Below, in pieces: positions 17,932 through 26,185 of a stretch of 43,817 nucleotides of DNA (its first letter is position 1; the number at the start of each line of letters is the position of its first letter). Made by a program: the position numbers and the translations under genes. Source of the stretch: an uncultured Prevotellaceae bacterium. Its GTDB lineage: Bacteria; Bacteroidota; Bacteroidia; Bacteroidales; Bacteroidaceae. The notes beneath the pieces were generated by a model, which saw only the letters and a list, made by a program, of their open reading frames with translations, did no database searches and was not told the origin of the DNA. Where the stretch lies: positions 1 to 43,817 of the forward strand of contig CAMVJO010000003.1 in NCBI GenBank assembly GCA_947167835.1, written 5' to 3'.

Positions 17932-18510
17932 ATGAACATACAATATATTATCAGGCCGTCGCATGACACCGAGGCCGTGATCAGCAACGTTGCTGCCGTA
18001 CTGAAAAACGGTTGTCGCTGGATAAGGTTGGCCGCCTCGGAGTTGCCTAATGAAATGCTTGAACCGCTTTGCAAGGAAATCAAGCAAAGATGCGGTGAAT
18101 ACGGAGCAGTATTTATTATCGACGACAATACGGATTTGCAAACCGCCGTAAAGGCCGATGGCGTGCATATTACCACAGGTAAGGAGGATATAGAAGGCAT
18201 AAGGAAGGCACTGGGCGAAGAACCCTTGGTGGGAGCCAATCTTACCGACCTGGAATCCTTCAAACATGCCAAGGCTTTCGGCATAGACTACGCAGATATC
18301 GGTCCGTATGAGGCATATACGCCCGAGGAAATACGAGCACTCATCAACAGTCTCTACGATGCCGACATCACACTCCCCGTTTCTGTTTTCGGAAAGGTAG
18401 GAAAACAAGACTTGCCCACACTTTCGGGACTGGGAGTAAGGGGTGTGACTACATCCGACGCCACTTTTTTTGAAAAAGACCTGTTATCCATCTTAGACAA
18501 ACTCTCATGA
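17932..18510 (+). CDS. TenI/ThiE-like (thiamine phosphate synthase family) protein
   Basis: A 192-residue TIM-barrel protein of the ThiE/TenI superfamily. The family pattern is visible: GCRWIRLAAS where ThiE has W-QLR-K, FIIDDN near 68-73, ADGVHIT near 82-88, VGANLTD and DYADIGPYEAYTPEE. True ThiE has a pyrophosphate-binding lysine after the QLR motif. Here that stretch reads RLAAS with no lysine, so it may not make thiamine phosphate and could be a TenI-like isomerase or have another role. No other thiamine gene is nearby. The start at 17932 was chosen over an in-frame ATG at 17908 because the fold begins at MNIQYIIRP and the upstream ATG lies within the promoter. The stop overlaps the mazG start (ATGA), implying translational coupling. 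Confidence 0.75.
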   Translation: MNIQYIIRPSHDTEAVISNVAAVLKNGCRWIRLAASELPNEMLEPLCKEIKQRCGEYGAVFIIDDNTDLQTAVKADGVHITTGKEDIEGIRKALGEEPLVGANLTDLESFKHAKAFGIDYADIGPYEAYTPEEIRALINSLYDADITLPVSVFGKVGKQDLPTLSGLGVRGVTTSDATFFEKDLLSILDKLS

Positions 18511-19325
18511 CACATCATAGCAAGGAAGAAAAAATGGCCGCCTTCGGCAGATTGCTCGATATCATAGACGAACTGCGCGAGAAGTGCCCCTGGGACAGAA
18601 AGCAGACCATAGAAAGTCTGCGTTCCAACACGATAGAAGAAACTTACGAACTGAGCGATGCCATTTTGAAGCACGATTTCGCAGAGATCAAAAAGGAACT
18701 GGGCGATGTCGCCATGCACGTGGTTTTTTATGCCCTGATAGCATCCGAACAAGAGCAGTTTGACATAGCAGATGTCTGCCATAGCGTTTGCGATAAGCTC
18801 GTTTTCCGTCATCCCCACGTATATCCTCCAAAAGATGGCGCTGCTGAACACGTGGAAACGGCAGAACAGGTTTTGGAACGATGGGAAATCCTGAAACAAA
18901 AGGAGAAAGACGGCAACAAGACCGTACTAAGCGGAGTTCCGGCCTCACTTCCTACGCTGATCAAGGCATATCGCATACAGGACAAGGCACGTAACGTGGG
19001 TTTCGACTGGGAAGAAAAAGAACAGGTGTGGGATAAAGTGAAAGAAGAGATAGGCGAATTTGAATCCGAACTGAAAAACATGAGCAAAGACAAAGCCGAA
19101 CAGGAATTTGGCGATGTTCTTTTCAGTTTAATCAACGTGGCCCGCCTGTATCACATCAATCCCGACAACGCCCTCGAAAGAACTAATCAGAAGTTCATAC
19201 GTCGCTTCAACTACCTCGAACAGAAAACCCTGAAGCAAGGACTTTCGCTCAAAGACATGACACTCGAGGAAATGGATGTCATCTGGGAAGAGGCTAAACG
19301 CTTGGAAAGGGAAAAACAAGACTGA
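18507..19325 (+). CDS. mazG: Nucleoside triphosphate pyrophosphohydrolase MazG
   Basis: MazG hydrolyses (d)NTPs to monophosphates and pyrophosphate and helps clear unwanted nucleotides. The 272-residue protein has two MazG domains, the normal full-length form. The first has CPWDRKQTIESLRSNTIEETYEL (about 27-49) with metal-binding acidic residues and KKELGDVAMHVVFYA near 64-78. The second has EEIGEFESEL and EQEFGDVLFSLINVARLY near 196-213. The start codon overlaps the stop of the TenI-like gene by 4 bp, so the two are co-translated. ispE follows after 25 bp. No missing residues were noted. Confidence 0.95.
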   Translation: MTHHSKEEKMAAFGRLLDIIDELREKCPWDRKQTIESLRSNTIEETYELSDAILKHDFAEIKKELGDVAMHVVFYALIASEQEQFDIADVCHSVCDKLVFRHPHVYPPKDGAAEHVETAEQVLERWEILKQKEKDGNKTVLSGVPASLPTLIKAYRIQDKARNVGFDWEEKEQVWDKVKEEIGEFESELKNMSKDKAEQEFGDVLFSLINVARLYHINPDNALERTNQKFIRRFNYLEQKTLKQGLSLKDMTLEEMDVIWEEAKRLEREKQD

Positions 19326-19350
19326 CATAAGAATACGTAAGACTGAAGAT

Positions 19351-20181
19351 ATGTTATTAAATCCTCCCGCAAAAATAAATCTTGGGCTGTTTATCACAGA
19401 GAAACGGCCGGATGGGTATCACAACTTGGAGACCGTTTTCTATCCAATACCCGTAACGGATACTTTGGAAGTAAAAAAACTGGAATTCGAGACACTTCCG
19501 TTTCGTTTCCAGCAGGCGGGGCGCAAGATAGACGGCAACCAGGAGGACAACCTCGTGGTAAAAACCTATATGATGCTGAAAGAGGAATTTAACCTGCCGC
19601 CAGTGGATATTTACCTTGACAAACGTATTCCGATGGGCGCAGGACTGGGCGGCGGAAGCAGTGATGCGGCTTATATGATGCGGGCAATCAACGAGATGTT
19701 CGAGCTGGGGCTTTCGGATGCGGAGATGAAAAGCCGTATCAGTAGGATAGGAGCCGATTGCGCCTTCTTCATCACAGATAGTCCGGCTTACGCCACAGGC
19801 ATAGGCGATATATTGCAACCTATAAACCTCTCGCTGAAAGGTTACTATCTGGTACTCGTAAAGCCCGACCTGCATATTTCCACCCACGAGGCATATTCCG
19901 GCGTTAAACCGCACCAAAGCGAAACGGACTTGAGGAAAATGGCAGAAGTCCCCGTTAAGGAATGGAAAACCTTCGTCTCAAATGATTTCGAGACGTCGCT
20001 ATTCCCGCGTTATCCCCAACTTTCGGCCATTAAGGAGACACTTTACGAAATGGGTGCCGTATATGCAGCCATGAGTGGCAGCGGAAGTTGTATGTATGGC
20101 CTGTTCAAACGTCCTGCTGTGGGAAGGGTGAAAGAAATCTTCTCGGATTGCTATGTGTATTCCTGCCAACTCAGAAAATAG
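19351..20181 (+). CDS. ispE: 4-diphosphocytidyl-2-C-methyl-D-erythritol kinase
   Basis: IspE phosphorylates CDP-methylerythritol with ATP in the non-mevalonate pathway to isoprenoids. The 276-residue GHMP kinase begins with the family hallmark PPAKINLGLFITEKRPDGYH. The ATP loop PMGAGLGGGSSDAA is at 94-107, and a C-terminal glycine motif MSGSGSCMYGLF is near 241-252. The frame is open further upstream, to 19276, but that part lies inside mazG. The ATG at 19351 gives the expected start MLLNPPAKINL. It is 25 bp after mazG on the same strand, so probably the last gene of the TenI-mazG-ispE operon. Confidence 0.96.
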   Translation: MLLNPPAKINLGLFITEKRPDGYHNLETVFYPIPVTDTLEVKKLEFETLPFRFQQAGRKIDGNQEDNLVVKTYMMLKEEFNLPPVDIYLDKRIPMGAGLGGGSSDAAYMMRAINEMFELGLSDAEMKSRISRIGADCAFFITDSPAYATGIGDILQPINLSLKGYYLVLVKPDLHISTHEAYSGVKPHQSETDLRKMAEVPVKEWKTFVSNDFETSLFPRYPQLSAIKETLYEMGAVYAAMSGSGSCMYGLFKRPAVGRVKEIFSDCYVYSCQLRK

Positions 20182-20275
20182 GGCAGGGCTATCATAATAG
20201 AACCCGCAGTATGATTCCAAATTATCTGGACGAATAATAAAAAGAACTATCAATAGAAAAATCCATAAAGGCATT

Positions 20276-22264
20276 ATGAGTATTATCACAAAGGCAGATA
20301 AAAAGAAACTGGACCTGCGCTATCTTAGTTTGCTGGCACACGATTATCCCAACGTGCCTGCTGTCACTACCGAGATAATAAATCTTGAAGCCATCCTGCA
20401 TTTGCCTAAACCCACCGAACATTTCATGGCAGACCTGCACGGAGAAAATGAGGCCTTCCACCATATTCTGCGAAATGCCTCGGGCGATATCAAACGTAAG
20501 GTACGTGAACACTACGGTAACACACTTCGCGACAAGGAACTCAAGGATCTCTGCACCTTAATCTACTATCCTGAGCAGAAACTCGAACTTATCAAGAAAG
20601 AAGAGAGCGATTTGGATGATTACTACCAGACAACACTCAACCAACTCGTATCTATCTGTCGCGATGTCTCGTCAAAATATACGCGCTCCAAGGTACGCAA
20701 GAGTTTGCCGGAGGAATTTGCATATATCATCGAGGAACTTCTGCACGAAACGTCGGACGGACACAACAAGCAGGAGTATTTCAGCGTTATCATACGTTCC
20801 ATTATCGAAACCAAGCGGGCAGACCAGTTTATCATCGCACTTTGCGACCTTATCAAGCGACTTGCCGTAGATCAGTTGCACATATTGGGCGATATCTTCG
20901 ACCGCGGACCTGGTGCTCACCTGATTCTTGATACTTTGTGTCGATTCCATCATTTGGATATCGAATGGGGAAATCACGATATGCTTTGGATGGGCGCAGC
21001 GGCCGGCAATTCTGCATGTTTGGCCAGTGTCTTGCGACTTTCGCTCAGATATGCCAACACACGCACCTTGGAAGACGGCTACGGCATCAGCCTTGTTTCT
21101 CTGGCAACCTTTGCTATGGAAGTTTATGGCGACGATCCCTGCGAATTGTTCCTGCCTCGTGGCGAGGATGACGCACTTATCATGACGGAAAAGGAACTTA
21201 ATCTGATGGCAAAGATGCATAAAGCCATTTCTGTTATACAGTTTAAGTTGGAAGGTCAGTTATATCGTCAGCATCCTGAGTGGAAAATGTCTGATCGCAG
21301 CCTACTTGAAAAAATTGACTTCGAGAAAGGTGTTGCCATTCTCGGAGATAAGGAATACAAACTCATCGATACGAATTTCCCGACGGTAAATCCCCGAGAT
21401 CCGCTGGCACTTACGCCGGAAGAGCAGGAACTTATGAACCGTTTACATCATTCATTCGAGATGAGTGATCGCTTCAAAAAACATATTCGTTGCCTTTTGA
21501 AACGCGGAGGTATGTACGGAATTTATAATTCCAACCTGCTATTTCACGCTTCTATCCCTCTGACGGAAAATGGCGAACTGAAAGAAGTCGTTATCGAGGG
21601 TGAAACTTTCCAGGGAAAGACGCTATTGGATAAGATTGACGAATTGGTGCGTCAGGCCTTCGATGTAGGTGCCACTAAAGAGGAGCAAGCTGCCGGTCGC
21701 GACTATATATGGTATCTTTGGTGCGGACCAGATTCTCCGCTCTACGACAAATCTAGAATGGCTACCTTTGAACGTTATTTTATTGCCGAGAAAGAAACAC
21801 ACCAAGAGCAGAAAGGCTGGTACTATACGCTCAGAAATTCTGAGGAGGTGTGTGATAGAATCCTTGATGACTTCGGTGTGAAAGGAAATCATCGGCATAT
21901 CATCAACGGACACGTACCTGTTCACGTCAGTCGTGGCGAAAATCCTGTCAAGGCTAACGGAAAACTGATGGTTATCGACGGCGGTTTTGCAAAAGCCTAC
22001 CACGACACAACGGGTATTGCGGGCTATACCTTGGTATATCACAGCCGTGGATTCCAACTGGTGCAGCACGAACCGTTTTCTTCCACCGACGAGGCCATAC
22101 GTCAGGGAACGGATATCCGCAGTACGATGCAAATTGTAGAAATGACGGGAAACCGCATCATGGTGGGCGACACAGATAAAGGAGAGTTCCTGCGAACGCA
22201 GATTGTCGAACTGAAACGCCTGCTTTATGCCTATCATAAGGGCATTATCAAGGAGAGCAAATAG
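20276..22264 (+). CDS. fbp: Fructose-1,6-bisphosphatase class III
   Basis: This enzyme removes the 1-phosphate from fructose-1,6-bisphosphate in gluconeogenesis. The 662-residue length and sequence fit class III, found mainly in Firmicutes and Bacteroidetes and unrelated to class I. The metallophosphatase motifs are ADLHGEN near 52-58, GDIFDRGPGAH near 205-215 and WGNHDMLWMGA near 230-240. Near 543-575 are INGHVPVHVSRGENP and MVIDGGFAKAYH. It starts 94 bp after ispE with no terminator seen between, so partial read-through is possible. After the stop there is a 426-bp gap holding element copy 5 and a 21-bp-period repeat. Confidence 0.96.
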   Translation: MSIITKADKKKLDLRYLSLLAHDYPNVPAVTTEIINLEAILHLPKPTEHFMADLHGENEAFHHILRNASGDIKRKVREHYGNTLRDKELKDLCTLIYYPEQKLELIKKEESDLDDYYQTTLNQLVSICRDVSSKYTRSKVRKSLPEEFAYIIEELLHETSDGHNKQEYFSVIIRSIIETKRADQFIIALCDLIKRLAVDQLHILGDIFDRGPGAHLILDTLCRFHHLDIEWGNHDMLWMGAAAGNSACLASVLRLSLRYANTRTLEDGYGISLVSLATFAMEVYGDDPCELFLPRGEDDALIMTEKELNLMAKMHKAISVIQFKLEGQLYRQHPEWKMSDRSLLEKIDFEKGVAILGDKEYKLIDTNFPTVNPRDPLALTPEEQELMNRLHHSFEMSDRFKKHIRCLLKRGGMYGIYNSNLLFHASIPLTENGELKEVVIEGETFQGKTLLDKIDELVRQAFDVGATKEEQAAGRDYIWYLWCGPDSPLYDKSRMATFERYFIAEKETHQEQKGWYYTLRNSEEVCDRILDDFGVKGNHRHIINGHVPVHVSRGENPVKANGKLMVIDGGFAKAYHDTTGIAGYTLVYHSRGFQLVQHEPFSSTDEAIRQGTDIRSTMQIVEMTGNRIMVGDTDKGEFLRTQIVELKRLLYAYHKGIIKESK

Positions 22265-22377
22265 TTTTTGCGCAGCCTAAATCCTCTTTGCGCGGAATTT
22301 CTACTCCTTATATAATATAATAGGCGTGATATCACAGGATGATTTCATGGCGCATCGCCAGAGCAATTCCTTATATA

Positions 22378-22562
22378 GGGATGTTCTATAAATTAGGCTG
22401 CATTGTTTTTGTTTAGATTTTGATTGGATTTAGCTTTAATGACGAAGGAGCGTAGCGAGCTACGGTTCAAGGAATTAAAGCTAAAGACGGCAAAAAGATT
22501 TCAAAAACAAGCAGAATAAAATAGAGACCAGTTTCTTAAAAACGTAATTTATAGAACATCCC
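22378..22562 (+). mobile_element. MITE-like element copy 5 (185 bp, diverged)
   Basis: The ends are GGGATGTTCTATAAATTA and its perfect reverse complement. Both differences from the standard end are mirrored on the other side. It is flanked by TATA (22374-22377 and 22563-22566). The central hairpin is CGTAGC-GA-GCTACG (22451-22464) in place of CATAGC-AA-GCTATG, and an outer stem TTTAGCTTTAAT / ATTAAAGCTAAA is also paired. Only about half the interior matches the other copies. A TATATAATATAATAGG-type motif lies on both sides (22304-22335 and 22561-22588). Confidence 0.85.
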
Positions 22563-22590
22563 TATAATATATAATAGGAGTGATATCCCT

Positions 22591-22674
22591 GAAAAGAAGT
22601 CCCGCATCCCAACAAAGATGTCCGTTATCTGCGAAAAGAAGTCTGACTTACCCGAAAAATAAACGAATCCCCCA
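22591..22674. repeat. 21-bp-period repeat upstream of sdaA
   Basis: Four 21-bp units at 22591-22611, 22612-22632, 22633-22653 and 22654-22674 start GAAAAGAAGTC, ACAAAGATGTC, GAAAAGAAGTC and GAAAAATAAAC. They recall the AAAAGATnn...ACATCT units at 6247-6324, with the same period. They lie 17 bp before the sdaA start. Confidence 0.6.
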
Positions 22675-22690
22675 AATATCTTATAATAAT

Positions 22691-23923
22691 ATGATGAAAT
22701 CGCTCAAAGAACTGTACCGAATCGGTCGTGGACCGTCCAGTTCGCATACTATGGGGCCGAACAGAGCCGCCAATCTGTATTTAGAAAAACATCCTGATGC
22801 AAAAAAGTTTCAGGTCACGCTCTTTGGAAGTCTTGCTGCTACGGGAAAAGGCCACTTGACGGATGTAGCCATACTTGATGTGCTGGGAAAAGACCGTACC
22901 GAGATAGTATGGAAACCGGAGGTGACACATTCTTTTCATCCCAACGCGATGGAATTTGCCGTGGTGGACGAAAATGGACAGTTGCACGATAAATGGACGG
23001 TTTACAGCGTGGGCGGAGGTGCTTTGGCCGAGGACGGGGAATCTATGTTGGAGACACCGGATGTTTATCCGCTGGATCATCTCTCAGATATCGCGCGATG
23101 GTGCGACGAACGTGGAATGTCGTATTGGGAGTACGTGGAAGAATACGAGGGTGCCGAAATATGGGATTATCTGCGCGAGGTATGGCACGTGATGACCGAT
23201 GCCGTAGAACGTGGCCTGCACCACGAGGGCGTTCTCCCAGGCGGATTAAATCTGAAGCGCAAGGCACCGCATTATCTTGTGAAGGCACAGGGATATAGTC
23301 CTAACCTACAGAGCCGTGGCTTGGTCTTTGCGTATGCTTTGGCCGTGAGCGAGGAAAATGCCAGTGGCGGATTGGTCGTTACTGCGCCCACATGCGGCAG
23401 TAGCGGTGTCGTACCCGGAGTGCTCTACCACATACAGCACAGTCGTCGGTTTGAAGAACTTCGTATCCTCCATGCTTTGGCCACTGCCGGACTGATAGGA
23501 AATGTTGCCAAGGCACGCGGAAGCATTAGCGGTGCAGAAGCGGGTTGTCAGGCCGAGGTAGGTGTGGCTTGTGCCATGGCTGCGGGAGCCGCCAACTATG
23601 TATTCGGAGGTTCGTTGGCAGCAACGGAATATGCCGCCGAGATGGGATTGGAACATCACTTAGGTATGACTTGCGACCCCGTATGCGGATTGGTGCAGAT
23701 ACCATGTATTGAGCGAAATGCCCATGCTGCGGCACGTGCCCTCGATGCAAACATCTACGCAATGCTGGCTGAAGGCGTACACCGCGTATCTTTCGACAAG
23801 ACGGTCGAAGTAATGCGTCAGACGGGCTCGGATATTCCTTCACTCTACCGTGAAACGAGTGCCGGAGGCCTGGCTAAGGAAATGAGCATCCTCGACAGTA
23901 ATTTCGGTAAGATAAATTTGTGA
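22691..23923 (+). CDS. sdaA: L-serine ammonia-lyase (single chain)
   Basis: L-serine dehydratase converts serine to pyruvate and ammonia with a 4Fe-4S cluster. The 410-residue single-chain form begins SLKELYRIGRGPSSSHTMGP, the substrate-binding signature. Cluster-type cysteine motifs include APTCGSSGVVPGV near 235-247, GCQAEVGVACAMAAG near 280-294 and CDPVCGLVQIPCIERN near 328-343. The frame is open upstream, to 22580, through the 21-bp repeat, but family similarity starts only at the ATG pair 22691/22694. It seems to be a single-gene unit: a strong hairpin follows the stop, and the next gene is on the other strand. Confidence 0.94.
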   Translation: MMKSLKELYRIGRGPSSSHTMGPNRAANLYLEKHPDAKKFQVTLFGSLAATGKGHLTDVAILDVLGKDRTEIVWKPEVTHSFHPNAMEFAVVDENGQLHDKWTVYSVGGGALAEDGESMLETPDVYPLDHLSDIARWCDERGMSYWEYVEEYEGAEIWDYLREVWHVMTDAVERGLHHEGVLPGGLNLKRKAPHYLVKAQGYSPNLQSRGLVFAYALAVSEENASGGLVVTAPTCGSSGVVPGVLYHIQHSRRFEELRILHALATAGLIGNVAKARGSISGAEAGCQAEVGVACAMAAGAANYVFGGSLAATEYAAEMGLEHHLGMTCDPVCGLVQIPCIERNAHAAARALDANIYAMLAEGVHRVSFDKTVEVMRQTGSDIPSLYRETSAGGLAKEMSILDSNFGKINL

Positions 23924-23940
23924 TTTTTCCGACATGAAAA

Positions 23941-23978
23941 AGGCTGTTTATGCTACGTTCTCGTAGGATAAACAGCCT
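23941..23978. terminator. Bidirectional terminator-like hairpin after sdaA
   Basis: AGGCTGTTTAT (23941-23951) pairs with ATAAACAGCCT (23968-23978). An inner CTACG/CGTAG stem closes a TTCT loop, with a single G.G mismatch between the two stems. It lies 17 bp after the sdaA stop and also faces the convergent Dabb gene. A run of A precedes it and a short T run follows. Confidence 0.75.
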
Positions 23979-24132
23979 CTGTTTCATCAGCCCTGCGGAG
24001 TATTTCTGCGGCAGTACGGAAAAAGGCGCGATAGGATAGGACTATGCCTGCGTAACCAGTAGAAATAATCTGTTACGTCTGCCCCAAAAGTCGTTATCCG
24101 CCTGAAAAGGGAAGGAGCGTCAGGGATAAAAG

Positions 24133-24172
24133 CGATTACTCCGCAGTCTCAAAACGATTACTCCGCAGTCTC
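24133..24172. repeat. 22-bp tandem duplication over the 3' end of the Dabb gene
   Basis: CGATTACTCCGCAGTCTC occurs at 24133-24150 and again at 24155-24172, separated by AAAA, giving a period of 22 bp. The second copy contains the last codons and stop of the Dabb-domain gene (minus strand); the first is a non-coding duplicate just beyond the stop. DNA from 23979 to 24132 holds nothing else I recognise. Confidence 0.85.
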
Positions 24173-24463
24173 GTAATCTACACAGCTGCGACCGCTTAGA
24201 AATGGCTTGAGACGTGAGGCTGCTGCCACGTGATCGGGATGTTTGCTGTAGGTACGCACATCTTCCAGCGACCTGAATGTTCCGTGCAGGCAGATATCCC
24301 AGTTTTCGTCCTCGTTAATGTTGAATCCTACCGTCACACTGACGATGCAGTCTATGCTGTCTTTCAGTGCCTCGATGTTGGTCTTAAATTCGTTCATCAC
24401 TTTTTGTCGCATCTCGGCGGCAACATCTTTATTCATCTGGAAAAGTACGACATGGTGTGTCAT
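24158..24463 (-). CDS. Dabb-domain (stress-responsive A/B barrel) protein
   Basis: A 101-residue protein fitting the Dabb family of small ferredoxin-like, usually dimeric alpha/beta-barrel proteins. The pattern is visible in MTHHVVLFQMNKD at the start, a central helix LKDSIDCIVSVTVGFNINE, then WDICLHGTFRSLEDVRTYSKHPDHVAAASRLKPF. The biochemical role of most members is unknown. The frame is open upstream to 24613, but the family fold begins at the ATG at 24463. The start codon lies one base away from that of the divergent transglycosylase gene, so each gene's promoter must lie inside or very near the other. The last coding bases are duplicated downstream. Confidence 0.82.
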   Translation of the reverse strand: MTHHVVLFQMNKDVAAEMRQKVMNEFKTNIEALKDSIDCIVSVTVGFNINEDENWDICLHGTFRSLEDVRTYSKHPDHVAAASRLKPFLSGRSCVDYETAE

Positions 24464-24464
24464 A

Positions 24465-25775
24465 ATGAAAAGTTTTATGGATAGTTTTATATTTTCTGCA
24501 TACAAAAATACGAATAAATCCGTATTCGCGTACCTGTGTTCCCTGAAAAAGCATGGGTGCTTGCTGCTTTGCCTTGTTTTCGTGGCGGGAATGTCGTTTT
24601 CTTCCTGCCGCAATCAGAATGGTGGGCAGCAAGTGAATGGTGCCTTCGTACAGGAAAAGGGTGGGGAGGCAGATACGGAATACGACTTCGAGGCTATCCT
24701 GCGTTCCGGCGAACTTATCGTGGGAACAATGAGCGGTCCTGACACATACTACGACTTCAATGGGCGCGAGATGGGCACTCAGTATGATTTGTGCAATCTT
24801 TTTGCGCAACAGGAGGGACTTCACATTCGCGTAGAACTATATAACGATACTTTGCAGATGCTTAATGCCTTGCGCCACGGCGATGTAGATATGTTGATCT
24901 TCCTTATTCCGAAGAAGATGCTGGATAGCGACAAAGACCTCGTAGCTTCCGGTGCGCGCGACACGACAAACCATGCTTCGTGGGCGGTAAACAGTCGTGC
25001 AACGGGACTTTCCGAGGCGCTTGCTGCCTGGTATCACGATGGATTGTGGGACGAAATTGCAAAAGCCGAGGCCGAAACCTCGAAACTGCGCCGCCATGTG
25101 GTACGCACGCCGAGAGCCGCATATATTTCTAAGGAAAAAGGCATTATATCCGTCTATGACGCCAATTTCAAGGAGGCTTCGCAAACCACGGGTTGGGACT
25201 GGCGATTGATAGCTGCCCAGTGTTATGTGGAATCTGCCTTCGATCCCAATGCTGTGTCGTGGGCGGGAGCGCAAGGTCTGATGCAAATTATGCCTAAGAC
25301 GGCAAAATCGCTCGGACTCACCGATGCCTTCAATCCTGTGGAGAACATACGCGCGGCTGCACGGTATATCAAGCAACTCAGTGCCTCGCTCCGAAATATT
25401 CCCTCCGCACATGAGCGCACGCTCTTCGTACTTGCTTCGTATAATGGCGGACTTGGTCACATAGAAGACGCACGTGCTCTGGCAGAGAAGCATGGTAAAA
25501 ACAAGAATCGCTGGAGTGACGTGGCTCCTTTCGTCAGACATCTTTCCGAACCTCAGTACTACCGCGATCCAGTGGTGAGACACGGATATATGATAGGCAG
25601 CGAAACCTACGAATATGTGGAGAAAATCGCAGCACTCTACGCACAATATGGCGGGAGTGTACTCAATTCCGGAGTATCTGCTTCCACGCTCTCGCAAGAT
25701 GGCCGCAAGCGCGAGAATAAGTACACCAAAGGAACAAAAGTCCTTGGCGTGGAAGAATTGGAACAGCAGGAATAA
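24465..25775 (+). CDS. MltF-like lytic transglycosylase lipoprotein
   Basis: A lipoprotein of about 436 residues that should cleave peptidoglycan between MurNAc and GlcNAc at the envelope. After a long n-region, a hydrophobic stretch LLLCLVFVAGMSFSSC ends in a lipobox-type Cys48. A reduced substrate-binding-protein-like domain follows (RSGELIVGTMSGPDTYYDFNGREMGTQYDL, about 78-190), shorter than in MltF. The SLT domain has the catalytic Glu256 in CYVESAFDPNAVSWAGAQGLMQIMPKTA, then LASYNGGLGHI. The start is uncertain: ATGs at 24465 and 24477 both fit, and either puts the promoter inside the divergent Dabb gene. The next gene is over 400 bp away. Confidence 0.88.
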   Translation: MKSFMDSFIFSAYKNTNKSVFAYLCSLKKHGCLLLCLVFVAGMSFSSCRNQNGGQQVNGAFVQEKGGEADTEYDFEAILRSGELIVGTMSGPDTYYDFNGREMGTQYDLCNLFAQQEGLHIRVELYNDTLQMLNALRHGDVDMLIFLIPKKMLDSDKDLVASGARDTTNHASWAVNSRATGLSEALAAWYHDGLWDEIAKAEAETSKLRRHVVRTPRAAYISKEKGIISVYDANFKEASQTTGWDWRLIAAQCYVESAFDPNAVSWAGAQGLMQIMPKTAKSLGLTDAFNPVENIRAAARYIKQLSASLRNIPSAHERTLFVLASYNGGLGHIEDARALAEKHGKNKNRWSDVAPFVRHLSEPQYYRDPVVRHGYMIGSETYEYVEKIAALYAQYGGSVLNSGVSASTLSQDGRKRENKYTKGTKVLGVEELEQQE

Positions 25776-26144
25776 TTGGCATTACGGCGGTATTGTTTTT
25801 TTTGATTCGGCTTTCGTTATAGCGGCTGGTTTTTTCGTTATAACGTCATACCGTTATCCCGTTATTACGAAGTCATTGATAATCTTTCTTCTGGGGAAAA
25901 TGGGCAAGTTGGGCAAGTTGGGGTTAATAGGCGCCGAGATAAAAAAATTAGCTCCGAGCATTTTGAAATATCGCGAAATACGTACTTCGTTTTTTCCGCT
26001 TCATTTTTCCTGTTTCCTTCATTCGCCACGTTCTGTCGCTCGGAAAAACCTCCGTATTTCCCATAAATGTTAAAAGTAGGGAAAAAACAGAGGTTGCAAG
26101 GCAGATTGTGACGAGTTTATACCGCCTATATACTTTTTTTTGCT
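25776..26144. other. Intergenic region with CGTTAT repeats and a 9-bp tandem
   Basis: No gene is supported here. CGTTATAGCG (25815), CGTTATAACG (25836, a perfect palindrome) and CGTTATTACG (25860) are near-repeats about 21-24 bp apart. GGGCAAGTT is repeated in tandem at 25902-25919. The first set resembles the short-palindrome arrays elsewhere but is too degraded to be sure. No terminator for the transglycosylase gene was recognised. Confidence 0.5.
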
Positions 26145-26152
26145 TATTTTTG
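26145..26152 (+). promoter_or_regulatory. Putative -7 element for the secreted glycosidase
   Basis: TATTTTTG matches TAnnTTTG, 33 bp before the chosen ATG at 26186. No TTG at -33 spacing was seen. Confidence 0.5.
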
Positions 26153-26185
26153 CAAGGCATAGTGAACAAAAAATGCAATTATAAT

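Noticed and set aside
22440..22480. tRNA-like GGTTCAAGGAATT stretch
   Set aside because: It recalls a T-loop, but it is part of the dispersed element in every copy and has no acceptor, D or anticodon arms around it.
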